Of a stretch of 64,000 bases of DNA, positions 34,436 through 42,942 are shown in pieces; the stretch's first letter is position 1; the number at the start of each line of letters is the position of its first letter. A program made the translations under genes and the position numbers. Source of the stretch: Paenibacillus sp. SYP-B4298 (GTDB taxonomy: Bacteria; Bacillota; Bacilli; Paenibacillales; Paenibacillaceae); contig NZ_CP115484.1 of the NCBI RefSeq assembly GCF_027627475.1, forward strand, positions 5,731,501-5,795,500. The letters are read 5' to 3'. The notes under the pieces are model-generated. The model ran no database searches and was not told the origin of the DNA. It was given only the letters and a program-made list of their open reading frames with translations.

Positions 34436-35317
34436 TCAGGAATATTGGATGGTCTCTTTGGAGGCGGTCGCCTTGCGAATCGCCCAGGTGGCCACCATGC
34501 AGATAATAAGCAGGAAGAAGCCGATGGCACTTGCATACCCGAAGTCGAAGCCGCGGAATGCCTTATGATACATGTAGGATGCCATTACCTCACTGGCTCC
34601 GTTCGGGCCGCCGTCTGTCATGACATAGATCAGGTCAAAATATTTGAGCGATCCGACAACAGCCAGCACGATCGTCACCTTGACGACCTCGGTGATGAGC
34701 GGCAGCTTGATGCGCAGCGCGATCTGCCATGCCCCGGCGCCGTCGATTCGCGCCGCCTCAATCAGCGACTCGGGAATATTTTTGAGTGCTGCGTAGTAGA
34801 TCAGAATGTAGAACCCGGCATATTGCCACAGTATGGGGATGAACAGCGCCCATAGCACAAGCTTGGGCTCAGACAGCCATGCCGGCGGGTCCTCAAAGCC
34901 GATCGAGATCAGAAAATTGTTCAGCATGCCGTTGGTCGGATGGTAGATCTTCAGCCAGAGCTGGGCGATGGCGACCGAGGACAGCAGCATGGGAATCAGA
35001 TAAATTTTGCGAAACAGGTTAGCTCCCTTCACCTTCCCTGCCAGCACCAGCGCAACGAGCATGTAGAGCGCCAGACATAGGGTGGACAGCAGGGCGAACA
35101 GGAAGGAATGGAATACACTGCTGCCGAAGGCGCTGTCCGAGAGCAAGGCAACATAGTTATCGAGTCCGATGAAGACCATGCTGCTGACGGCGTCCCAGTC
35201 CATCAGGCCATAATAGCCGGTTAGCACAATCGGAAAATAGATCAGCGCCACAATGAGCAGCAAGGCCGGCAGAGTATAGAGTGCGATAATGAATCGGTTC
35301 GACATGACTTTGTTCAT
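34436..35317 (-). CDS. Carbohydrate ABC permease, MalF type
   Basis: This 293-aa inner-membrane protein has six TM helices and the EAA motif ESLIEAARIDGAGAWQIALR near residue 190. AAGGAGATCC precedes the ATG. It lies between the binding protein (36 bases upstream) and the MalG-type permease. Together they import a sugar or oligosaccharide that the sequence does not identify. Confidence 0.93.
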   Translation of the reverse strand: MNKVMSNRFIIALYTLPALLLIVALIYFPIVLTGYYGLMDWDAVSSMVFIGLDNYVALLSDSAFGSSVFHSFLFALLSTLCLALYMLVALVLAGKVKGANLFRKIYLIPMLLSSVAIAQLWLKIYHPTNGMLNNFLISIGFEDPPAWLSEPKLVLWALFIPILWQYAGFYILIYYAALKNIPESLIEAARIDGAGAWQIALRIKLPLITEVVKVTIVLAVVGSLKYFDLIYVMTDGGPNGASEVMASYMYHKAFRGFDFGYASAIGFFLLIICMVATWAIRKATASKETIQYS

Positions 35318-35353
35318 GGTGGATCTCCTTCCGGCGTGATCTAGCGCAGCGCT

Positions 35354-36730
35354 CTATTTGCCGGCCTTCAGCACTTCCTCTTGCTTGCGAATGAACTCCT
35401 CTGGTGTGATGGCGTTTCCTAGCAGCGCCTGCACCAGGTTATGATGCTCCTCCGAAGCGACAGGCTTCATCTGTACATCCAGATAGAGGATGACCTTATT
35501 CGCACTGTTCAGTTCGTTCAGCAGATCGATGAACATCGGCGGCAGGTTGATGGACGAGGTGTCCACCTTGGTGGCCGGGATGATGCCAGCTTCAGTGACG
35601 GACAGCTCGCCCCATTGCTTCACAAAGTAGCTGACGAACTTCTTAGCTTCTTCCTTCACCTTGGAATCCTCGGAGACGAATAATCCGACGCCAGGGCCGC
35701 CTACCCAATCGTTCACATTGCCCTTGCCGCCCTCATAGGTCGGGAATTTGAAGAAGCCCACCTTATCCTTGAATTCCTGCGGAATATCCGGGTTGGTTGT
35801 AAAGTTCGGTACTTCCCATGTTCCCATAGCATACATCGCCGCTTTTTCATTCATGAACTCCGACTTGGCTTCATCGTTGGACAGGCCGTTATAGCCCTTG
35901 ATGAAGGCATTGCTCTTCACGAGCTCCTGAGCCGCCTGAGCGGCAGCCAGCAGGCTAGGATCACTGAAGCTGCTCGCAGCGACGGCTTGATCCTGCACAT
36001 CTGGTCCGCCGATCCGATCGGCCAGATACATGTACCAGAAGGAGCCTGTCCACGCATCCTTGGAGCCGAGCGCAATCGGTGTCACCTTATTCGCATTCAG
36101 CGTGCTGATGACCTGCATCAGCTCATCATAGGTTTGCGGCGGCTGCAGATTATGCTTGGCGAAAATCTCCTTGTTGTAATAGACAGGGACGATATTCAGC
36201 TCCACAGGCAATGCATAGGTTTTGCCGTCCATCGCGTAGGCCTCGGTTGTACCGGCTACGAACTGATCCTTCAGCTCGTTCTCCAGCAGATCATTGAGCG
36301 GTGCGAACTTATTGCCCTTCACATATGGCTCCAGGAAGCCGGCTGCCCAGGTAAAGCCGATATCCGGCAGCTTGTTAGAGGCGGATAGCACCTTGAGCTT
36401 GTTTTTGTATTGCTCGTTCTCCAGCACCTCGGTCTCGATCTTGACGTTCGGGTTGGCGTTCTCATAATCTGTGATAATCTGTTTGGCCAGCTTGTTCTGA
36501 GCCGAGTTGCTGCCGTCTGGCCACAGATGCATCATCTTGATTTTGATGCTCTCGCCCTCCTTGGGGCTATTCGTCCCCCCCTCGGCAGCCGGTGTCGTGC
36601 TATTCGTCCCGCCCGCGGTATCTTGCTTGCCCGGTCCTGGACCGCTGGAGCCACTGTTGCCGCTACAGCCTAGAGCTGTGGCCGTCAGTGCTACAATCAT
36701 CAAGGATATTGCCCATGTTCTTCTTGTCAT
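35354..36730 (-). CDS. Extracellular sugar-binding lipoprotein, family 1
   Basis: This protein of about 458 aa has a lipoprotein signal (lipobox ATALGC), a Gly/Ser-rich linker, and a type 1 extracellular solute-binding fold. The typical ALPVELNIVPVYYNKEIF segment lies near residue 145 and the MGTWEVPNF segment in the C-lobe. AGGGGAGGA lies 9-11 bases before ATG 36730. It delivers substrate to the two permeases downstream and is preceded by a YesMN-type two-component pair that probably senses the same sugar. Confidence 0.93.
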   Translation of the reverse strand: MTRRTWAISLMIVALTATALGCSGNSGSSGPGPGKQDTAGGTNSTTPAAEGGTNSPKEGESIKIKMMHLWPDGSNSAQNKLAKQIITDYENANPNVKIETEVLENEQYKNKLKVLSASNKLPDIGFTWAAGFLEPYVKGNKFAPLNDLLENELKDQFVAGTTEAYAMDGKTYALPVELNIVPVYYNKEIFAKHNLQPPQTYDELMQVISTLNANKVTPIALGSKDAWTGSFWYMYLADRIGGPDVQDQAVAASSFSDPSLLAAAQAAQELVKSNAFIKGYNGLSNDEAKSEFMNEKAAMYAMGTWEVPNFTTNPDIPQEFKDKVGFFKFPTYEGGKGNVNDWVGGPGVGLFVSEDSKVKEEAKKFVSYFVKQWGELSVTEAGIIPATKVDTSSINLPPMFIDLLNELNSANKVILYLDVQMKPVASEEHHNLVQALLGNAITPEEFIRKQEEVLKAGK

Positions 36731-36936
36731 CGAAGGTATTCCTCCCCTTTTCATAAGATACTGCCCACAGCCTGTGTGAAGTGGTAATGAATGCGTTTTC
36801 CATGTCTACAACGTAGTGTAGCATTGATGGCTGAGGGCAGATAAGGGTACAGCGTTTGGGTCATTGTCTACTATTTTTGGGTAGACGGCAGGCTATGCTG
36901 CTGAATACCTCATTCGTAGCGTTCTGCAGGGACGTA

Positions 36937-37737
36937 TCAGACCTCGGGCTTCTGACTCCAGACCTCGTGTCGGTACAGGCCGGGGCTGTGCCCCTCATAC
37001 TCCTTGAACAGCTTGCTGAAGTATTTGGCGGTCTGGTATCCGACCCGCTCGGCTACCTCCGTCACCGGCAGATTCGTCTGGAGCAGCAGCTCCTTGGCCT
37101 TCTGCAGCCTCATCCGAGTCGTATACTCGCTGAACGTCATCTGCAGTTGCTCCTTGAACAAGACGCTGAAGTAGCTCGGGTTGAGATGGACATGCTCGGC
37201 GACCTCGCGCAGCCCGAACGGCTCGCTTAGATGCTGTGCCATGTAGTCGAGCGCTTCTCTGACCGGCTCACTGAGGGGGGAGGTCGTCTCGCTGTGGTGC
37301 AGCAGCTTCAGGTCTGCGATATGCTGCAGTCTGACGGTACGATTGCGCTCCTCTGTCGCCTGCAGCGCCTGCTCGACTGCCGCGATCAGCTTCTCCTTGC
37401 TCACCGGCTTGAGCAGATAGTTCACAACGCGCAGCACAATCGCTTGCTGGGCGTATTCGAATTCAGCATAGCCGGAGATGAGGATGACCGAGGGCTGAAC
37501 AGGCAGCGCCTGGTCGGCAACTGCGCGGGCCAGCGCCAGCCCGCTAATCTCCGGCATGCGAATATCGGTAATGAGCAGGTGTACCGACTCGCGCTTCATA
37601 ATCTCCAGCCCCTCCTGCCCGTTCTCAGCGGTGCGGAAGTTGCAGCGCCCTCCGCTCCAGGCCTCCAGCATATTTTTCAGCCCGCGCCGTGTACGCGGCT
37701 CATCATCAACGATCAGGATCGTCTTTGTCGCATGCAT
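36937..37737 (-). CDS. YesN-type AraC response regulator
   Basis: This 266-aa regulator has a CheY-like receiver (residues 5-125) with phospho-acceptor Asp in LLITDIRMPEISG, acidic pocket VDDEPRT and Lys in LLKPVSKEKL. A C-terminal AraC double HTH (residues 160-258) follows. It overlaps the end of the kinase gene by 32 bases, so the two are co-translated. It most likely activates the sugar ABC operon just downstream, which begins 207 bases after its stop. Confidence 0.93.
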   Translation of the reverse strand: MHATKTILIVDDEPRTRRGLKNMLEAWSGGRCNFRTAENGQEGLEIMKRESVHLLITDIRMPEISGLALARAVADQALPVQPSVILISGYAEFEYAQQAIVLRVVNYLLKPVSKEKLIAAVEQALQATEERNRTVRLQHIADLKLLHHSETTSPLSEPVREALDYMAQHLSEPFGLREVAEHVHLNPSYFSVLFKEQLQMTFSEYTTRMRLQKAKELLLQTNLPVTEVAERVGYQTAKYFSKLFKEYEGHSPGLYRHEVWSQKPEV

Positions 37738-39508
37738 GCTGCTTCACTCCTTTACTGGTTAATGGTATGGCTAGGGTTGCGATCGTGCCGCCGCCAACTC
37801 GTGCGGCAAGTCGCAAGCCAGCTACAGCTTCCGGCTTGCCCTGGCCGAAATGCAGCAGCACCCGCTGCTGAATATTCAATAATCCCATGCCCGCCCCCGA
37901 GGAAGCGGGGGAGAGGGCTGAGCTGCTATGCAGTGCCGAGACGATGCTTCGCAGCCGTTCCTCTGTCATGCCACCGCCGTCATCCTCAACGGTGATATGG
38001 AGCAGGTCATCGTCCCGACGTGCGGTAACCGCGATGAACCCGGCGCCGAGCTTGCGCTCCAGCCCGTGGAGAACAGCATTCTCCACCAGAGGCTGAACGA
38101 GCAGCTTGGGGAGGCGGATGCTGCTGCAATCTGGAGGGACATCCAGCCGCCAGGCGATCCGGTCATCGAACCGGAGCTTCATAATATCCAGGTAGCGCTC
38201 GATATGCTGGAGCTCCTCGCTAAGCGTCACCCATTCTCCCTGACCGGGAGTGGAGATTGTATAGCGGAACAGATCCGCCATCTTGACGACGTATTCCGCC
38301 AAGCTCTCCTCTCCCTTCTCCTGTAGCGACCAATAGAGCGCCTCCAGTGTGTTGAATAGAAAATGCGGGTGAATCTGCGCTTGCAGCGCCTTAAACTCCG
38401 TCCGCGTCTGCAGCAGCTCCTTCTCGTAGACCAGCTCGATCAGATTGTTCATGTGCTCGACCATCTGGTTGTAGGAGTAGTGCAGCTCATTAATCTCGAT
38501 CGTGGAGGAGATGTGTGATACAGGCTTGAGACCGCCCAGGCGTGCGCTGCGCATCGTCTTGATAAGCTTGAAGATCGGGCGTGTTATCAGGGTAGATAGC
38601 GCAAAAGACAATAAGGCGAACAGTATGGTTCCGATGCCAGCCGATACTAGGATCGCTGTGCGCAGCACCGAGATGCCGCCTGTAATCTCATGGATTGGCG
38701 TAAGCAGCAGCAACGTCCAGCCGGTGACCTCAGATTGCTGTCTAACCTGCATATACTGTTTGCCTCCCAGCGTTACGACTGGTCCCTTGGCGTTCATCAG
38801 TTCAATTAGCTTGGCATTGGTGAAGGTGGGATCGCTGGTGGCAATCAGGCTGTTATTGCGCCCGGCAAGAAGCATCGTCTCCGGGCTGCCCTCGCCGCCA
38901 GCCGCATGGCTGATATTGAAGATGTCCCGTTTCATTCGCACCAGCAGGAACCCGCCCGGCTCGAACCAGTGATCGATCAAGCTGATGCTGCGGATGGACA
39001 GCACAGACTCCGGGTCGCTCGGATCGAGTCCGATCCAGACGATGCGCCCGCGGCTGTTGCGCGCCGTATCGACCCAGGGACTGCTGACGCGACTGAGCAG
39101 CCCGTCACCGTCCAGCGGAAAGAGGCGCTTGCCCTGGTCATTGTATAGCTCCACCGACTGTACGCCCTCCGCGTAGGCCTGCACCAGCTTGACGCTGGAG
39201 ACAAGAGCCTGACGCTCGGAGAAGGTTGCCATCTTGCCGTTATACTCATTGAGAAGCACCTGCTGAACATAGGCGCTCGTGGCGACCTGTGTCGTGAGCG
39301 AATCGATCTGTGTCAGCACCGCTTCGAGTCTGCCGCTGGCCTGAATCGCCGTCTGCTGCACATGCTTCTCTGTATTGTCCTGCAACAGGCGGGATACGGA
39401 ATCGAACGTGATCATGCCGACCAGAGATAAAATGATCAGCATCACAAACAGAAAGCCGAATAGCATCTGATTGCGCAGTGTGTTGAAGCGATGTCTGCTG
39501 AGCCGCAT
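37706..39508 (-). CDS. YesM-type sensor histidine kinase
   Basis: This 600-aa membrane kinase has TM1 near residues 15-35, an extracellular Cache-like sensor to about 280, and TM2 (AILVSAGIGTILFALLSFAL). A HAMP linker is next, then the His_kinase domain with phospho-acceptor in QAQIHPHFLFNTLEAL, then HATPase_c with VQPLVENAVLHG and DDGGGM. GGAGGTG before ATG 39508 fixes the start. It forms the usual pair with the AraC-type regulator, controlling sugar uptake. Confidence 0.93.
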   Translation of the reverse strand: MRLSRHRFNTLRNQMLFGFLFVMLIILSLVGMITFDSVSRLLQDNTEKHVQQTAIQASGRLEAVLTQIDSLTTQVATSAYVQQVLLNEYNGKMATFSERQALVSSVKLVQAYAEGVQSVELYNDQGKRLFPLDGDGLLSRVSSPWVDTARNSRGRIVWIGLDPSDPESVLSIRSISLIDHWFEPGGFLLVRMKRDIFNISHAAGGEGSPETMLLAGRNNSLIATSDPTFTNAKLIELMNAKGPVVTLGGKQYMQVRQQSEVTGWTLLLLTPIHEITGGISVLRTAILVSAGIGTILFALLSFALSTLITRPIFKLIKTMRSARLGGLKPVSHISSTIEINELHYSYNQMVEHMNNLIELVYEKELLQTRTEFKALQAQIHPHFLFNTLEALYWSLQEKGEESLAEYVVKMADLFRYTISTPGQGEWVTLSEELQHIERYLDIMKLRFDDRIAWRLDVPPDCSSIRLPKLLVQPLVENAVLHGLERKLGAGFIAVTARRDDDLLHITVEDDGGGMTEERLRSIVSALHSSSALSPASSGAGMGLLNIQQRVLLHFGQGKPEAVAGLRLAARVGGGTIATLAIPLTSKGVKQHACDKDDPDR

Positions 39509-39633
39509 GGTAGATTCACCTCCGAAATACATTGTTTGCGATTACATTTGTATCACAGAATGGAAGTGATTGTCTCTATATATTTCTATTGATTTTTATC
39601 GCCATTTGAAATAATATGATATAAGTTATTAAT

Positions 39634-39648
39634 TTAGAATTATTATAA
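39634..39648 (+). promoter_or_regulatory. PerR box
   Basis: TTAGAATTATTATAA matches the PerR consensus TTATAATNATTATAA at all but one defined position. It lies 30 bases before the catalase start, so the gene should be derepressed by peroxide. Confidence 0.8.
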
Positions 39649-39677
39649 TTTAATAAACAATAAAAGGAGTGGTGGGA

Positions 39678-41126
39678 ATGAATCGCTTGACCACTAACCA
39701 TGGCATGCCGATCGGCAACAACCAGAGCTCTCGCACAGCAGGTCAGAGAGGGCCCACCTTGCTGGAGGATTATCAACTGCTGGAGAAGCTGGCTCATTTT
39801 GACCGGGAGCGTGTCCCGGAGCGGGTCGTTCATGCGCGCGGGGCAGGCGCTCACGGTATCTTCACAGTCGCTCACAGCATGAAGCGGTATACCAAGGCGC
39901 ATTTCCTGCAGGAGGAGGGGCGGGAGACACCGGTATTTGTCCGATTCTCGACGGTCGTGCACGGTCAGCATTCGCCAGAGACGCTGCGCGACCCGCGCGG
40001 CTTCGCAGTGAAATTCTATACTGAGGAGGGCAACTACGACTTTGTAGGCAATAACCTGCCGGTCTTCTTCATACGCGATGCGATGAAGTTTCCGGATATG
40101 GTGCATTCGCTCAAGCCCGATCCTCGCACCAATATTCAACATCCTGACCGCTACTGGGACTTCATGTCGCTGACGCCCGAATCAACAAATATGCTGTTGC
40201 ATCTGTTCTCGGATGAGGGGATACCGGCGAACTATCGCCAGATGCGCGGCTCCAGCGTTCATGCATTCAAGTGGATCAATGCTTATGGCAACAGGGTGTA
40301 TACGAAGCTTAGATGGGTGCCGAAGCAGGGGGTTAACAATCTGTCTGCTGCGGAGGCGGCACAGATTCAGGGACAGGACTTCAACCATGCCAGCCGTGAT
40401 CTGTATGAGGCCATCGAGCGCGGGGATTATCCACAGTGGGAGCTGTATGTGCAGGTGCTTGACCCGGCCGATATGGACAGCTTTGATTTTGATCCGCTCG
40501 ATCCGACCAAGGATTGGTTCGAGGAGGATGTTCCTTACCAGCTCGTTGGCACGATGACCTTGAACCGCAACCCGGATAACGTCTTCGCAGAGACGGAGTC
40601 GTCAGGCTTTAATCCCGGTGTTGTCGTGCCTGGCATCGAGCCGTCGGAGGACAAGCTGCTGCAGGGACGGCTGTTCTCTTACTCGGATACGCAGCGCTAC
40701 CGGATCGGGCCGAACTACTTGCAACTGCCGATTAATTGCCCGTTCGCCCAGGTCAGCAACAACCAGCGCGATGGCGCCATGCCGATACGGCAGCAGAACG
40801 AGCATATTAATTATGAGCCGAACCGCTACACGCATACGCCTAAGGAAGATGCTGCTTATGAGGACATAGGCTATCCGGTGCACGGGCAGGCGGAGCGGCG
40901 CACGCTCGCCAAGACCAATGACTTTGGACAGGCAGGTCAGGTATGGCGCCGTTATACGGCTGCGGAGCAGGAGGCGGTCGTGAATAATCTGTCCGCCGAT
41001 CTGGAGCCGGTGGCAGAGCAGACGAAGCTGCTTGCCATCTGCAATTTCTATCGTGCAGATGCCGAGCTGGGACAGCGGCTGGCGGATCGACTGCAGCTCG
41101 ATATTTCACGGTACGTGCAGCGATAG
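39678..41126 (+). CDS. Heme catalase, clade 1 type
   Basis: This 482-aa monofunctional heme catalase disproportionates H2O2. The distal His is in VVHARGAGAHG, the Asn in VGNNLPVFFI, and the proximal heme-ligand Tyr in RLFSYSDTQRYRIG. The HGQHSPETLRDPRGFAVKFY segment is typical of clade 1 (KatX/plant-like), not of the clade 3 FSTVAGxxGSADT group. AAAGGAG lies nine bases before ATG 39678. It is monocistronic with a PerR box. No Cys-rich or spore-specific extension is seen. Confidence 0.95.
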   Translation: MNRLTTNHGMPIGNNQSSRTAGQRGPTLLEDYQLLEKLAHFDRERVPERVVHARGAGAHGIFTVAHSMKRYTKAHFLQEEGRETPVFVRFSTVVHGQHSPETLRDPRGFAVKFYTEEGNYDFVGNNLPVFFIRDAMKFPDMVHSLKPDPRTNIQHPDRYWDFMSLTPESTNMLLHLFSDEGIPANYRQMRGSSVHAFKWINAYGNRVYTKLRWVPKQGVNNLSAAEAAQIQGQDFNHASRDLYEAIERGDYPQWELYVQVLDPADMDSFDFDPLDPTKDWFEEDVPYQLVGTMTLNRNPDNVFAETESSGFNPGVVVPGIEPSEDKLLQGRLFSYSDTQRYRIGPNYLQLPINCPFAQVSNNQRDGAMPIRQQNEHINYEPNRYTHTPKEDAAYEDIGYPVHGQAERRTLAKTNDFGQAGQVWRRYTAAEQEAVVNNLSADLEPVAEQTKLLAICNFYRADAELGQRLADRLQLDISRYVQR

Positions 41127-41308
41127 TAGGGAGGGCAACAGTCGGAGCGCTGGCTACGGCTTGGGTGTCACATCGGAGCGATGGAGAGGACTAAGCGAGT
41201 CGGCGAGACGGGAGCATCGCCGAGCATGCCGCATCGGTACTGCATCGGTATCGCTTCGCGAGCGCATGGCTTGTGATGCCTACGCATCCTAGATTGCAGA
41301 GATAACAT

Positions 41309-41395
41309 GAGCAAGCGGGAGCACGCTAATGCAGCTCAAGACCAATCAAGAGGGGTCTTTGGTGCAAGATCGCGTGCTCCTGTTTGCGCTTGCTC
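41309..41395. terminator. Long bipartite hairpin, possible terminator
   Basis: GAGCAAGCG and GGAGCACGC (41309-41326) pair with GCGTGCTCC and CGCTTGCTC (41372-41395), with a 6-base bulge on one side. An inner AAGACC/GGTCTT stem may also form. It lies between catalase and the convergent zinc-ribbon gene. The T-tract is poor. No other feature is visible in 41127-41487. Confidence 0.5.
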
Positions 41396-41487
41396 CCAGG
41401 ATTGCGTTGCTGAGCCTTGCCGAGGTGAATAACGTGATGCAGCAGCCTGCCCCAGGCTTGGCCACGGGCAGTGGCAGGGGGGCGCGG

Positions 41488-42459
41488 CTAGTAGCGGCTG
41501 GCGGCGGCAAGATGGCTCATGCTGCTCATCCGGTCGAAGTCAGGGTCATGCCGATACTGCTCCTGATAGATTCGGTATACCTCTGCCCCAACCTCACCCC
41601 AGTTGCGATGCGGATCGCTGTGCACAATCAGACAAAGCCGGAGGAAGCGCTCCTTAGGCAGCAGGCGGGCATAGCGAATGACAAGATGGGGATACATCGT
41701 CACGTACCGTTTCATACGCACCGCGGCCCCTGTGACCAGCGCCATAATCTTCTCGCCTTGCGGCATGCGCAATATCTGCAGCTCATGGACGAGGACATAG
41801 CGGAAGGTTCGTTCCTTCAGCAGCTCCCGCTTGATCTTGGCAATCTCTCCGATATACTGGGTCAGATCAGGACTGAAGCGGCGCAGCAGCAGCGGCTCAA
41901 GCATCAGATCCATATCCTTGCGCAGGATGAAGGATTGCAGCAGCACGATCTGATCGATCCGCAGTTGCTCGGTGTGGACGAGCAGCCCAACCTCCCGCAG
42001 CATCTCATACGCGAGCGGCTTATCCCCTTCCTTGAACACGACGACAGCGGCTTCATGATCCATCGCCAACCCTTCGATCAGCGCTTCCTCATGACCGGCA
42101 AATAGTTGATGCAGTTGTATTCTGTATTGCGCCTCGGATTGTTTGTTCTGCAGGACGACCAGCAGGATGAACAGCACCAGTCCGCCGGCTCCGGCTGCTG
42201 CCCATTCAAGATCGCTGCTGCCCAGCGCGATCGCAGCCGCCCACAGGACGAGCGCGAGGATGCGTTCCTTCCACACCTTGCGATGGCGCAGTGCCTCGGC
42301 ATGCTCCTCCACCGGCACCAGGCTAGGCTTGCCGCACGCGGCGCATTCCTCATCGCCGAGCACTGTGAATTCTCCGCAGCGACGGCATATTTTCAACCTC
42401 TGATACGCATAGCGCGTTCTTTCGTATGGTCTGATCTGTACGGGAATCTTCGTAGTCAC
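41488..42459 (-). CDS. Zinc-ribbon membrane protein, divergent partner of the GTPase cluster
   Basis: This 323-aa protein has an N-terminal zinc ribbon (CRRC...CAAC, residues 25-42) and two adjacent TM helices (ILALVLWAAAIALGSSDL and AGAGGLVLFILLVVLQN). A helical cytoplasmic domain of about 200 residues follows. The start is GTG 42459, overlapping the TGA of the upstream 50-aa gene by four bases. Zinc ribbons recur in the GTPase of the opposite operon, and the pair is head-to-head with that operon, so a shared function is plausible. No family recognised. Confidence 0.7.
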   Translation of the reverse strand: MTTKIPVQIRPYERTRYAYQRLKICRRCGEFTVLGDEECAACGKPSLVPVEEHAEALRHRKVWKERILALVLWAAAIALGSSDLEWAAAGAGGLVLFILLVVLQNKQSEAQYRIQLHQLFAGHEEALIEGLAMDHEAAVVVFKEGDKPLAYEMLREVGLLVHTEQLRIDQIVLLQSFILRKDMDLMLEPLLLRRFSPDLTQYIGEIAKIKRELLKERTFRYVLVHELQILRMPQGEKIMALVTGAAVRMKRYVTMYPHLVIRYARLLPKERFLRLCLIVHSDPHRNWGEVGAEVYRIYQEQYRHDPDFDRMSSMSHLAAASRY

Positions 42460-42608
42460 TCGCCCTCACCCTTTCCCTTCCGCAGTATCGTCAGTACAGT
42501 CTTCTCCACCTCGTCCTCCGAGGGGGCGCGGCGGCTGCTGTAGGTATAAGCGATCGCCTTGGATACGACAAAAAGAAACAATAGTCCCAGACATACGTAT
42601 GTAACCAT
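42456..42608 (-). CDS. 50-aa single-TM protein
   Basis: A short reading, MVTYVCLGLLFLFVVSKAIA then YTYSSRRAPSEDEVEKTV, ends GKGEGE. It has one N-terminal TM helix and a charged cytoplasmic tail. AGAGGAA precedes the ATG at 42608, and the stop overlaps the next start in a GTGA junction, typical of translational coupling. Too short for most gene finders. It is likely the leader subunit of the divergent two-gene unit. Confidence 0.65.
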   Translation of the reverse strand: MVTYVCLGLLFLFVVSKAIAYTYSSRRAPSEDEVEKTVLTILRKGKGEGE

Positions 42609-42775
42609 AGGAAGTTCCTCTCTTGCAAGAAAGTGATTTATAAAAAATGATCCGTTATACTAACAGTATAACATCATCAAAAGCGTGGTGAACAAGCAAG
42701 GCATGGAACGGGCAACCTGACTGACTTTTGAAGAGTCTGCTCTAAGAAAATTGCCGGGATGTGCCGAACTGTGAC

Positions 42776-42823
42776 AGATTTTTATAAAAAACTAAGATTT
42801 TTATAAGGTTTCACCTTTATACT
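42776..42823 (+). promoter_or_regulatory. Direct repeat and -10 box ahead of the tubulin/GTPase operon
   Basis: AGATTTTTATAA occurs at 42776-42787 and again at 42795-42806, 19 bases apart. TATACT follows at 42818-42823. Two sites on one face of the helix just upstream of a -10 suggest binding by a dimeric activator or repressor. No -35 hexamer is clear. The rest of 42609-42942 shows no gene. Confidence 0.5.
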
Positions 42824-42942
42824 ATGCTTGATGACTGCTGCGCTACGGCCTGTTGTCCCGGGTGACAAGCATGCAGCCTGGCGCTACCCATGCGGCTCAT
42901 GCTGCCCATTATACCGTTTTTATTCACAAAAGGAGCTGTGCC

